Assembly (NCBI RefSeq): GCF_000002865.3 | Contig: NW_001865052.1 | Span: 532,088-596,087, forward strand | Length of the DNA stretch: 64,000 bases | Direction of reading: 5' to 3' | Source of the DNA: Monosiga brevicollis MX1 | Taxonomy: Eukaryota; Opisthokonta; Choanoflagellata; Craspedida; Salpingoecidae | Part shown: positions 15,731 through 28,000 of the stretch, piece after piece | Position numbering within the stretch: position 1 is the stretch's first letter | Layout of the letters: the number at the start of each line of letters is the position of its first letter | Notes under the pieces: generated by a model | Seen by the model: only the letters and a program-made list of their open reading frames with translations | Databases searched by the model: none | What the model was told of the DNA's origin: nothing | Position numbers and translations under genes: made by a program

Positions 15731-18570
15731 ATGGCTGCCCCTGCTGCGAAGATGGCCAAGATTGCCGGTACGTCCCCTTGGTTCTCGGGGCGAGTGCGCC
15801 AGTGGGAAATGGGGTTTGCCAGTGACCCTGGCCTTGTTGCAAGCGGTTTTCGTTGTTTTGCTTTGGGTGCAAGGCCATAATAGCCCTGTGTGCCAAGAGC
15901 CCACGACCGTTGGCGCCTGTTTCAGGGTCATTGGTTTGGCAGAGGGGTGGGGCTGGTGTCACAGTGGCCTGTCACTGGCCATTGCGGCGCGGACTTGGCG
16001 CAACTGCCCGTCTCAAGTCGACGACTCCGAGGTCATCGTCTGCATTCACAAGGCTCTCTCTCACCCCATCTGGACGCCATGCTGTCTCTTGCACGCCGCC
16101 CGCGTCGCTTGTACGACACCCAGGTTGGAGCGACGAAGATGCCAAGCGCTTCTTTGAGCATGTCGAGAACAACCAGAAGGAGTACATCCAACGCCTGGCT
16201 GAGGCCGTAGCCATCGACTCTGTCTCTGGCGACGCTGATCGCCGCGACAAGGTAACACCGTGCGCGCGCGACGACGATTGCCACTGGCTTGCAACAACTC
16301 ATTGCCGCCTGCGTCCATTCCCCCTACGCATCCTCCTCCCCTCTATCCAGGTCGTGGAAATGGGCAAGTGGCTGGCACAATGGATTGAGAAGATTGGCGG
16401 CACCGTCGAGCTCAAGGACATTGGCACTCAGGTTTGTCTTTTCTCTTTTTTTTTCCTCTTTTTTTCTTTTTTTTTTCTTTTTTTTTCTTTTTTTTCTTTT
16501 TTTTTTCGGTACTCCGCCGTCTGACTGGGCTCACCTATGTCACGCACAAACATAGGAAATGTCCACGGACAGTGGATCCATCACCCTTCCTCTGCCGCCC
16601 GTCCTCTTTGGCACCTATGGCGCTGATCCCAAGAAGAAGACTCTGCTTGTTTGTACGTCCGCATGCTTCTGAAATTGCAACAATACCAGAGCTCAGCCAC
16701 GCTTATGCTCCACCATCCTAGATGGTCACTACGATGTGCAGCCCGCAGCCAAGTCGGATGGCTGGGACACCGAGCCTTTTGTTCTGACGGAGAAGGAGGG
16801 CCGCCTCTATGGCCGCGGCAGCTCGGACGACAAGGGCCCTGTCCTTGGCTGGCTTTGGGTCATTGAGGTGTGCTTGCGAGTACTCACGCCCAAGGGTGGA
16901 TCTTGCAAACCATGGGACACAAGCTCATTGCTCGGGTCGTCTCCTCGGGTTTTCCTGACCACTATAGGCTGCGCGTGCCCTGAACATGGAGCTTCCCGTC
17001 AACATCAAGATGGTTTTTGAGGGCATGGAGGAGAGCGGCAGCGAGGGCCTCGATGACCTGATCATGGCCGAGGCCAACGGCTTTTTGGGTGATGTCGACG
17101 TGGTCTGCATCAGTGACAACTACTGGCTGGGCACTCGCAAGCCTTGCATCACCTACGGTCTGCGCGGTATCTGCTACTTTTTTATCGAGGTGGAGGTGAG
17201 TGCTGCTGCGCTCGAACTGCCGCCGCTGCGTGTCGGCCGCTGCATTGAAGCTATGCCTCACCAACTCTGTGAATCTGCAATCATCAGGGTGCCAGCAAGG
17301 ACCTTCATTCGGGTGTCTTCGGTGGTACTGTGCACGAGGCAATGACCGACGTCATCGCCCTCATGTCCAAGCTTGTGTCCCCCAAGGGAGAGATTTTGGT
17401 CCCTGGCATCAGCGACTCGGTTCAAGGCGTGACTGAGGAGGAGCTCAAGGTATATGCTTGGACGAGTTGTTCAAAACGCTTTTTTACAATAGCCGTGAGC
17501 TCACGAGCATGGCATGGTCCTGCTGCTGCCTTGTTCTCAGACCTATGATCCCATTGACTTTGATCTCGACGGCTACCGCAAGGATGCTGGCGTGGTTGGC
17601 GAGCTTCCTCATCCCAACAAGAGTGCGTCGCTTCGGATGATACTTGTGTCGGAGCTTGGGCTCTAATTGAGCTGCGCTCGTCCCCTATTCGAGCCGCGCT
17701 TGTCCAACCTCCTCACCTGATGTGATCTTGGGTCGTTAGACGACACCCTCATGCGCCGTTGGCGTTTCCCCTCGCTCTCGCTGCACGGCATCGAGGGCGC
17801 TTTTGCCGGCAAGGGCGCCAAGACTGTCATCCCACGTAAAGTCATTGGCAAATTCTCCATCCGTCTTGTGCCTGATCAAGATCCTCAAGACATCATTGCC
17901 AAGGTATGAACTTTTTTTGTTGTCTGTGCCTTTGATCCCAATAATTTGGGGAGGCCACGTCCAGCTGTTTCAGCTGGAAGAAATTGCGACATGCATTATT
18001 TTGTTCATGTTTTCCCTGGTTTGTAGGTGAACAAATACCTTGAAGCCGAGTTTGCCAAGCTCGGCAGCACCAACAAGCTGACTCTCAGCTGTGGCCATGC
18101 TGGTCGCCCCTGGGTTGCCAACTTCAACGATCCCAACTACATTGCTGGCCGTCTCGCTACCCAGCAGGTACCCCTTTGTTATCTGGCAACAATTGGCGTG
18201 TTGCTCTCATGCACATTCATCTCGCACTCACTGATCCTGACCCAATCTTTCCTACCTAGGTGTACAACGTGGAGCCTGACCTTACCCGTGAGGGTGGCAG
18301 CATCCCCGTGACTCTTACCTTCCAGGAAGCCACCAAGAAGAACGTCATGCTGTTGCCCATGGGTCGCAGTGATGATGGTGCTCACTCTCAAAACGAGAAG
18401 CTGGACATCAGGTTTGTTCAAAGCTTTCCCTTTTGCATCTTGCCCCTTGCTTGTCAATGCATCGTTCGGTTTTTCTTTCCTCACGCAGCCCTGGGGCGCG
18501 CAGCAACTACATTGGGGGCATCAAGTTGTTGGGCAGCTACATCTTCCACCTCGGGGCCCAGCTCGCATAA
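15731..18570 (+). CDS. CNDP2: Cytosolic non-specific dipeptidase, M20 metallopeptidase family (CNDP2-like)
   Basis: Hydrolyses dipeptides in the cytosol using two metal ions. Exon 1 is short (15731-15767, [13 protein letters not shown]) and is joined by a 356-base intron to [14 protein letters not shown]. Metal-ligand motifs appear in order: GHYDVQPA (H and D), [11 protein letters not shown] (bridging D), [12 protein letters not shown] (general-base E and ligand E), CISDNYWLG (D), and C-terminal [12 protein letters not shown] (H). Other family blocks include [24 protein letters not shown] and [19 protein letters not shown]. It ends [13 protein letters not shown] 18568-18570. About 11 GT-AG introns; one (about 16434-16555) holds a long T/C-rich run. 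No signal peptide, which fits the cytosolic CNDP2 rather than secreted CNDP1. Full length for the family. Confidence 0.95.
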
Positions 18571-18800
18571 ATCATTCGACGGGATACGCCATGTCAAAAC
18601 AAATTCATCGTTTGACTTTGACCACAATCACACCACACCACACCACGCTTACCCACACGCGCTTCGTCAAAGTTTCTCCTGTCTCAGTGCTCCCTGCCCA
18701 TGATACGCGCCATGGCATGACATGAGAGAACAGAACACAGAGAGAGAAGAAGCTTTGATTTCATGACAAACATGTCATGCACTTTTTTTGAATTGTCAGC

Positions 18801-21510
18801 ATGGTCTTGCTTGGACCGGGATCGGGTCGGGGCGCGTGCGCTCTGGCCATCGGCCTCGCCTGGTGCCTTGTTGTGAGCTCGGGATGGGCACAGGCACAAA
18901 CAGAGAGACCACACATTGTGGTCATTATAGGTGATGATGTGGGCTGGGCCAACACTCAGCTCAACTGTCCTCTCCAGTCCAACAACTCCAGTCAGGCTTG
19001 CAGTGACGTCAAGACCCCACATATGCTGGCGCTGCGTGAACAAGGCGTCCACCTCCTGCGCCATTACACGTATGCGACGCTCGACAGCCGCAACAAAATT
19101 GCATTCGGTCAAACAAGGCGCTGTTTTCCCTCACCTGGCCGTACCTCTCGCATTTGCCATGCCCAGTTACAAATACTGCAGGTATGCAACACGGATGGCC
19201 GCTGCTCAGCCTCCACGTCCGGCTCATCCCGTATGGCTAATTGCCATGATTTAGTCCCACTCGATCGGCCTACTTGTCGGGTCGCTTTCCAATCCATGTC
19301 AATGAGATTAATCCCGTGTACGAGCCTGGGGGTGGCGCTACCCTCAATTATACCATGCTGCCCGCCAAGCTCACCCAGCATGGCTACGTGGCACACCACG
19401 TTGGAAAATGGTAAGCCTTGCGCACATCGCGATCCACCACCAGCCAAGGCGGCGCACCTGTGTATTGAGAAATGTGTAACACGGCATGGCACTGCTCTCA
19501 TTGCTGTCTGCCGCGTGGCGTTGTCTCTGCCTGTGTCGCAGGCATCTGGTGCGTCGACTCCTTTGTCTGTCACTTCCAGCTGCTGTGCATGCTTCCCTCG
19601 ACCAAGACGCAACATTCATCAGTCCTCTATTGATCAACTGTGACGCACTAGGGCATGAGCTCGCATGCACGCACGCCCGTGGGACGCGGCTTCAACAGCT
19701 CGTTTGGATACCTCCTTGGTGAGACTCGAGCTGACCCCCCTGCCCTTTCTCTTGGATAGCCTGACAATTCCTGAGATGCACATTTTTATTTGATTGCTTC
19801 GACTCGTCCCAAGGAGCGGAGGATCACTACACTCATTTGGTGGCACAATCGGGCTACAATGCTGTGGACCTCTGGCAGTCGGATGCCCCGGCCACTGGCT
19901 ACAACGGCACATATGGGGATCTGGCTTACCGTGCACAAGCACTGCAACTCATCGCCACCCATGATCCCAAGCAGCCCCTCTACTTGAACCTAGCCCTTCA
20001 GGTCCGGAGCTTGCAGGACTGATTTTGCTGCATTTCCTGACTTGCAACATGTCTCTTATGTCAAGCCTGACCTCACTGTGGACTGCCCAGGTCGATCACG
20101 ACCCACAAGAGGTTCCCGCAGAATACCGGGAACGCTACCCCGGTATCTACCCCGCTCGTGCCATCTTTAACGGCATGAGCTCTGTCATGGACGACACCGT
20201 TGGTGCTGTCGTCCAAGCCCTGCAATCACGAGACATGTGGAACAACACGGTTCTGGTCTTCTTTTCCGATAACGGGGGCGCTACGGGCGTCAATTCCATG
20301 AATGGCAACAACTACCCACTGCGGTTTGTCGGTGCAACCTTGTGTCCCACCTTGCGAAGAATCAAAGCACAGTGATTGTACGCCGTGTTCGCCTTACTCA
20401 TGACCCTCTCTGTCCGCTGGCTTTAGGGGCGGCAAAGTACGTTTGTATTGCAACGCTTGAGGGTAAAAGGCCGCGTTGCTTGAGGTGTCTACGCTGCTTT
20501 CTCCTCATGTTTTGACCCTTGGTGCATAGCATACGGACTTTGAGGGGGGTGTGCGCACAACGGCCGTGGTGAGCGGAGGCCGGATTCCCATGGCGCAGCG
20601 TAACAGTACCCGCACGCAGCTGGTGCATGCTTGTGATTGGTATGCGACCTTGGCTTTTTTGGGTGGGGCAAGCAGCGCAGACCCCGTTGCTGGTCTCCCT
20701 GACGTTGACGGTCAGAACCTCTGGCCGCTCTTGACGGGAGCCAACATCAGCCAGGTCCACGATGAGGCACGTTGTCATCGAGCGAGCGCTTTTCACTGTC
20801 ATGTCTTGCTCTGACACACGCACACCCGCGCACACACACCCGCGCACACACACCCGCGACCCCTGCCCCGGTGCGCTTACCCCTGCTTTATTTCTTTGTC
20901 TCAGATTCCATTGTCGTCGGGTTTGTCTGGGGAAAACGTCGGTGATGCTGGCCTCATACTTGGTCGCTACAAGTTGGTCGTTGGCAATCAATACAAAGGT
21001 GCCGGCTTTTGGACTGGGTATGTCGTGCATCCAAGCAAAAGAAAGACTGCTGTGCCGTACGCGTGGCTTCACCATGGATCACTTGCTGTTAGGCCCTTAT
21101 ATCCCAATGGCACAGCCAACCAGCCAGACGTGGCTTTGGAATGTCTGAACGGTTGCTTATTTGACATTTTTAACGATCCCACAGGTGCCAGAGAAGCAAA
21201 TATATGGAACAACCGGCTACACTTGCTTTGTAAAATCGTGATTGGCTTGCTCACCCCATCGTGATACACTCGCATCTTGTCTCTTTTTTTCGTAGAACAT
21301 GAGGATCTCTCGGCCAAACTACCCGACGTCAAAGCAAGACTGCAATCCCGCTTGGCAGCATGGGCGGCCACAGCCTACCAGACGGGCACCGACAGTGAAC
21401 ACGCCTGCGAAGACCCCGTCAGTGTGGCCAGAGAGCGATATGCCGGATATTGGGGTCCCTTCTGCCAATTGGCAGCTCAAGCAAAGTCCAATTTGACCAA
21501 AGAATGGTGA
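18801..21510 (+). CDS. Secreted/lysosomal arylsulfatase (ARSB/ARSI/ARSJ-like)
   Basis: Type I sulfatase that removes sulfate esters, probably from extracellular polysaccharides. A signal peptide is clear (Leu/Ala-rich core to SSGWAQAQ). The N-terminal block PHIVVIIGDDVGWAN supplies the two metal-binding Asp. The active-site motif C-S-P-T-R-S is made by splicing: one exon ends TACTGCAG and the next starts TCCCACTCGATCG, so the Cys to be converted to formylglycine is the penultimate full codon before the intron. Also seen: GKW then HLGMSSHARTPVGRGFNSSF, and FFSDNGGATG near the metal-binding Asp-Asn. Several Asn-x-Ser/Thr sites and C-terminal Cys residues (CEDP, CLNGCLFDIFNDP) fit a secreted glycoprotein. 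It ends NLTKEW at 21510. About nine introns, one with a CA/CCCGCG repeat near 20815-20858. The exact substrate cannot be told from sequence. Confidence 0.92.
20815..20858. repeat. 14-bp tandem repeat in an arylsulfatase intron
   Basis: About three copies of a CACACACACCCGCG-like unit lie inside the intron before the exon that begins IPLSSGLSG. Confidence 0.8.
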
Positions 21511-21660
21511 CCCGAATTGCCGGTCATTCCACACCCACAGAGCTTGGTCTGGCCGTGCCACACTGGAAACAAACCTCAGCCTCCTGACACCGACGACAGC
21601 TGTACAAAGGCAACAGGACGAAAAAGGGCAAAAAAGAGAAAAAAAAATCGAATTTCTTTA

Positions 21661-21710
21661 NNNNNNNNNNNNNNNNNNNNNNNNNNNNNNNNNNNNNNNN
21701 NNNNNNNNNN
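21661..21710. other. Assembly gap (50 N)
   Basis: Exactly fifty Ns directly before a long (CT)n tract. The fixed size suggests a placeholder gap caused by the repeat, so true distance is unknown. Confidence 0.98.
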
Positions 21711-21941
<231 letters not shown>

Positions 21942-22076
21942 AATTTGCGATCTGCTCAAGCGCGCGCCTCGTATGGATAGTGCTGGGCTCGGCTTGGGCT
22001 CGGGAGAAGCCATCAGCGGCTTGCGCTCGCTGATCAATGGGAGCGAGGTCGATTGTCTGAAGCTCTCGATGTCAGG

Positions 22077-25000
22077 ATGACAGATATTCAAGTGCGAGAG
22101 CCCGGCGAGGCCAATGGCACAACCTTGCCTTTGGGTCAGCGAGGGCGTCTTGACCTGGCTGCTGTTCAAGCGGCTTTGAACATACCGCTGGACAGCCGCT
22201 CGGATGAAGTGAGCAGGCGCTGTTGGCTCTTCGTTGACATGAGACAACCGATTGCGCTCGGATCTCTCACAAAATCTCCGAAATTTTGGTTTCTTTCGGG
22301 TTGCACAACTGCAGGACACCAACCTCATCTACACTTTGCTTCAAGCTGTGCCCCTGCTACACGCCCTGCCTGCTGGAGCGGTGCGGCGTCTGAGTCAGGT
22401 GGCCGAGGCCGTTCAATATCACAAGGGTGACACCATATTCAGGTTTGAATGTGGACGCCGTGCTCCATCGCTTGCGGCCCACCCTACCCTTGATTCATCA
22501 TCGCTTTGCTGTGTGTGGTGCATAGGGCTGGTGAATCTGTGCAAGCCGTGTATGTGGTCGTGCAGGGTCGGGTCAACTGTGGCAAGGCATCCCGCACTGC
22601 TGGTGATTGGTATGTGCAGAATCCTGAATTCTGTGGGCCATAAAACTACATCTTGCCTTCTGCTTGTTGCCATCGTCACCTCCGCTTTCCTTTTGCGGTG
22701 ACGCCACGCTCTGTGCACGTCCACTTTGCTGTTCCTTTCCTACGAAGCTCAAGAGTTCCCCGGGCTGGCTTTTGTGAAACAGGTTGGCTGAGGGTTTCAG
22801 CCCAGCTCCCGCTACCCAGCACCGTGGCACGGCTGTTGTCGTGGGAGAACCCTGCACTTTGGCACGGATACCCATCGAGCAGTATGAACACGCCAGGTTA
22901 CCACGCTCCCCGAGCACTCAAGCCTCTCGTCACATAGCCACCGAAGAACTGGTCCTCACGCCTCGCGTGATTGGTGATCCAGCCAGCATTGCGCTCCCAG
23001 CCCTGCGCGTACGTGGACAGTTCTGCAAACTGACTTGCTAGCGCCTTCCTCCTGCAGCAAAGATCAACGCAGCACAATTGACTCACGCTGAGTTCGCCTG
23101 TAGGTTCTTCGTCTGGGCATCAACCCCGCCACGGGTGCTGATATTTCCACAGAGAGCAATGCTTTGCCACCGCTGCCCCCTGCACCGCTTGTATCGTCTT
23201 TGGCTCTGCAATCAAAACTAGTTCAATTTGACCACAGCCTGGACGCTTTTGTCTCATCCCCGATCGCGGCCGAGCACAAGCTCACTTTCACACCAAAGTA
23301 AGTGTTTGCTGGGCAAGGCCTTTGTGAACTGAACTGAACTAATTGTTGCGCATTGGGCTCGCGCAAACTCACGACACTGCTTTGGAACATGTTCTCTAGA
23401 TCGGCAGTTCGCATCAACACACCGATGCGCCAGCACAACGACCGTAGTCTACTCCTGGATGCCTCCATCACTTCAGAACTCCCGGTAGCTGATGACCCAG
23501 ACGATGAGGATAGTGCTTTGCGACCTCAGATCCTGTTCAGCACGATCGATCCTGAGGACGCCGAGTCTGAGAACCAAGAAGTGCCAGCAAGCTCGCTGGC
23601 GTCTTCTCCCAGTATCGACAATAAACGCGCTGCAGCAGCCCTGCGCCCCATCCGTGGCCGCTCCACCGAGACTGGCTCAACCAGTAGAACCATGTCCATG
23701 CTGAGCTTAGAGGGATCTTTGCCACAACAGCGATTCTCATCGGGTACCAGAAGTCGAAACTTGGCCTCGCGCTTGACCTTACGAGCATCAATGTTCATGC
23801 CTGAGGATCGCGTGCGATCGGCGCTGGAAAAGCCACCAGAACAACGTCATGACAATGACGTCCGTGCGTTAGAGACAGAGCTAGGTCGTTTGACGGTGTT
23901 TGCTTTCATGCCCGAACCATCCCGACGCAAGCTGTGCCAGCAGCTGCAGTTACAAGAGTTTTACAGCTCTGGTATGATTTTCATCCCGGTCCACACCTTT
24001 CGCCATCTTGTCCCTCGACTTTGTTCTCTTGCAACTCACTTTGCTTTGTCTCGCACTCTCAGGCTCAACTGTGGCAACACCCAGCACTGCACAAAAGTTT
24101 TGGTGGGTGGTGTACACGGGCAGCGTCGTCGTCGTGCCCTCGGCAGAACAGCAGTCGAGTGCTGGCATTATCCTAGAGGAAGGAGAAGCCATCGGCTTTG
24201 GCTGCCCCTTACCCGGCGAGGGTGACTTGGTGGCCACCAGTTCATCCAACACCCAGGTGTTGCGTGTGACTGCGGAAGAGTACGAGGTAATTTTAGAGTT
24301 ATACTGAGCTCCTGGTCTGCCCCTGTCGCCCTTGCTAACATGAAGGCCTTTTTTTTTTTTTTTTTAGGCGGCCATGCGTGAAGGTGATACTGTCACACAG
24401 GAGATGAAAACCAATGGCAAGGTCTGATCAAAATCCGCGCACAACAACATGCCATCAATTTTTTTCAGCATGCTAAGGCCAGTGTCCTTTGCGCAGGTTG
24501 TTGTGATCACTGAGCGGCGCAGCGTTCCAGGTCAACCAAGCGCCGGACCCATGCGCGTCATCATCAAAGGTGAATTACCTGTGTACTGCATCGCTACATG
24601 AGGCGGAAGGCGCATGCATCAGCACACCACCTGCCAGACTCATTGCTTGCACTGCTGTTTGTGGCAGCATCACGCAACAAGTTGCTTGCGTTTTTGTTTG
24701 AGCGAGCAGGCAAAAGCCTAGACTCGGACCCGCATTTTATGCGTGACTTTCTACTGACCTACCGTGCATTCTTGGTCAGTTATTTAATCGTCGAAATGTC
24801 TGCCCATCTGACTGCCTGTCTACCCGCACATCTGTCTGTCTGCCTGCCTGGCGTCTACCTGCAAATATGAATACTTCTTCCGTCCCCTCTAATGCACGCC
24901 TCCTTGATCAACTATATAATACGCCCTTGCCGAAATATTAGACGCCGGCAGAGCTGCTCAAAGCGACAAAAAAGGCATTGAGCCAAGTCAATACTCGGCC

Positions 25001-28000
25001 GCGAGCCACCGAGGCACTTGAAGTCAGTCCCCTCACTGAAACGTGTGCGCATTCTGCGGTTCTGAAGGCTTCCTTGCGCTGACAATCGTGCGTTTTAAAA
25101 ACTCCCAGCTGTGGATTCAAAATCATGGCTTGACTGATAGCCAGCACATCGGTCACGACCTGCTGCTGCTTGAGCGTCTGCTATGCTGCAATTACGCTAA
25201 AGATGCGTTTGCCACAGATTTATTGTGTGCGGCACACGCTCTACGACAACAGCAAGTCAAGGTGAAAGCCGGTGTACCCAAAATGAACAGCTAGCCTCCA
25301 ACTCTTGGCGTCTGTCCGTGTGATTATTGTTGCCCTGTACTCACGATGCTTTCTTGTTGCTTCGCTCGCCAGGTTCACCCGCCTCGATTCGTGCGCTTGA
25401 ATACTCGTGGTATTCTGGAGCCCAAGGATGCGCTGCTGCAGCTTGGCTTGACCTGCTCCACCCAACTCTATGCCGCGGCCATTCTCTTAGCCTGTCACTC
25501 TGAACACGTGTTTTTTCCCCAGCAGCCCAAGGGTTCGCCGCCACCCTACACGCTCGTCGTTTCACGTGTGGCCCCCGGCAGTGTGGCCGAGGATGCCGGC
25601 TTACAAGCGGGAGACATGCTGCTCCCCAGCCTGCAACAGCAACGTGATCTTGATGAAGCGACCCTCCTCGAGCATGGAGTCGCTCTCTCCGACACTGGAG
25701 ACGTGGTACTCCTCACCATGGATGACGTTTTGAAGGGGGCTTTGGAGCATCATTCGCTCACCCTGGTTGCCATGAACGACCCAACCCTGGCCATGCACCT
25801 GCGACATGCCGATTATGAGTCTGGTTTGATGGCTGCGTATACGCGACTGGCCTCGCGCAAGCGATCGCTGTCCGTCTCCCTTTCGGGCAGCACGGCTGCC
25901 TCTGCCACGGGGGGCAACGCCCACCAGGCCACGAGCGTAGGACCCAACCCGGCGACTGGAATCAGCGACATGTCTCCGGTCAAGCGCCGGCATAGCATGG
26001 CCACGATGGACGCTCCATCCCGAGGTCGGAAAAACTCCATGCTACTACCTAGTCCCGTTGGCATTTTCAAGCGCAAGCGAAAGGAGTCGACGCCAGAAGA
26101 ACAGGTTGGCAAACACGCACGACATGCCGCAAAGCTTGATGACTTGGTCTTGCCCGCCAGTCCTTTGCGTCATTAAAATTGTGTTGCCTCTCTCATCTCT
26201 TCAAAACAATAGGTCCCCGATTTGATTGCGCAGCTCTGTGGTCTGCAGGTGAGGCGCGTGTCGCTCAGAATGGATTACGCTGTGCCCTTGCCTCACAACT
26301 ATGGCATGTTTTGGGTTGCAGGAACACTTTGACCATGAGCTCTGCAGTGTCCTCAAGATCTATAGTCAAGACTGGAGCAAACATCATTATTTGGCTGTTA
26401 ACCAGATAACCCGAGCAGAACAAGTGGTGAGCTGACTCGTACCCGTGTCATTCTGAGACACCATCTGCCAACTTTTATGCGAGCGCGTTTCTTTCATCTG
26501 ATGATACTTCACATGCCTGCTCCTCTTTTTTTCTTTTTTTCGTTTTTTTTCAGGTGCTATTTTTGGCACGACTCTGGCATTTCGAAATCGCCCCGGACCG
26601 AGAACTGCGATTGCTCGTTCTTCAGGTAAAGACTTTGAGCAACACACAACGCCTCATTCAACGCCTGGCACTCAATCCTTCCCCGTTCTCTGATGCAAGA
26701 ATTAATAAAAAGGATAATACTCACATTTCTCATGTTTATGTGTGGATCCTTTATAGCTGGATGAGCGGGGCGTAGCCCGCGAGTACCTGGTCGAGCAGAC
26801 CGGCTTTGTCGTCCGCTGTCTCGAGGTAGGAGCTGACTATTGCAGGCTTTGTTTTATGCCAGAGAGTCATGCCTTCTTTTATCTCCTTTTGCACCTGACC
26901 GATCCGACCAAGGCCTGAATGCAGCACCTTATATTGACTCCATTCATGTGCTCCTCATAGGGGTCAGTACGTTTCCTGCTGGTGGATGTGCCAGCCGACA
27001 TGTCGAGCCCGAGTCGTATGGAGCGAGCCAGTAGTCACAGCTCCATCGCCTCTGCTGAGAGCCGACATACCGACGGGGATCAGGTGTCAGTTTCGTCACA
27101 CGAACCCAAGCATGCCGCAGTTGTGTGTCGATACGTCAACCTCAACCTGATCACGGAGAACGTGCGGCGTGAGATGTTGGACGAGGTGACACATAACATT
27201 ATGAACGTCAATGACATCGAGTACGTGCAAAGGCTCGCTGCCGTAATTGCCCGTGACCCGACTCATATCCTCCATTTGCATTTCGTGACTACCCAGCTTG
27301 TTGGCTCGAGTGATATGCGAAAAGCAATGGCGCATGCTGCGCCGCGTGCAGCCAACCGAATATGTTGGCTTGCTGTGGCATAAGCTGCAGCTGGAAACCG
27401 CCAACTTGGACGAGTTGACGGAGCAATTCAATTGGCTGGTCAGGCTCTTCAAGACTGCCATCCTGCGACACAAGACGGATATCAAGCGGCGCGTGGACCA
27501 TCTCAAGAGGAGTATCATCCTCGCTCGCACCATGGTCAAGTTGGGCAACCTCAACGGTGCCTTTGCCATCGTCTCGGCACTGGCATCTTCAGAGGTTTCT
27601 CGGCTTAAGAAGGTCCGAAGCATTAACTTTGAGCGTCGTCTTTGTTGTCCTTCGTTCTTTGGTTTTTGCCGTGGTAGGCAGGTCTGATTTGTGGGGACTC
27701 AAGCTTCCTTTCACGCAATGGTATAGACCTGGAGTGCTCTCAAGTCGACCGTGCGTCAAGATTTTGAGAACCTCGAGTCCTTGATTGATCCGACGCGCAA
27801 CATGGCCACGTATCGTACCTTGTATGCTCAGGTACACTCCCTGCCACTTGATATCGAAAGAGCCCCTCAAATGTCAAGGCAGAACACAGCTTTGGTATTG
27901 AGCTGATTTCTTGGGGTGTCGTCGTGACATTTTTCTCATAACACGCGTCTTTGACAGCTGAGCAAGCAGCGCAAAGCCATTCCCTTCTTGCCCCTTGTGC

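Noticed and set aside
22252-22330. Start of the RapGEF at ATG 21973 (MDSAGLGLGSG)
   Set aside because: That frame stops at 22080 with no matching donor; ATG 22077 reads in frame into the exon that splices to DTNLIYTLL.
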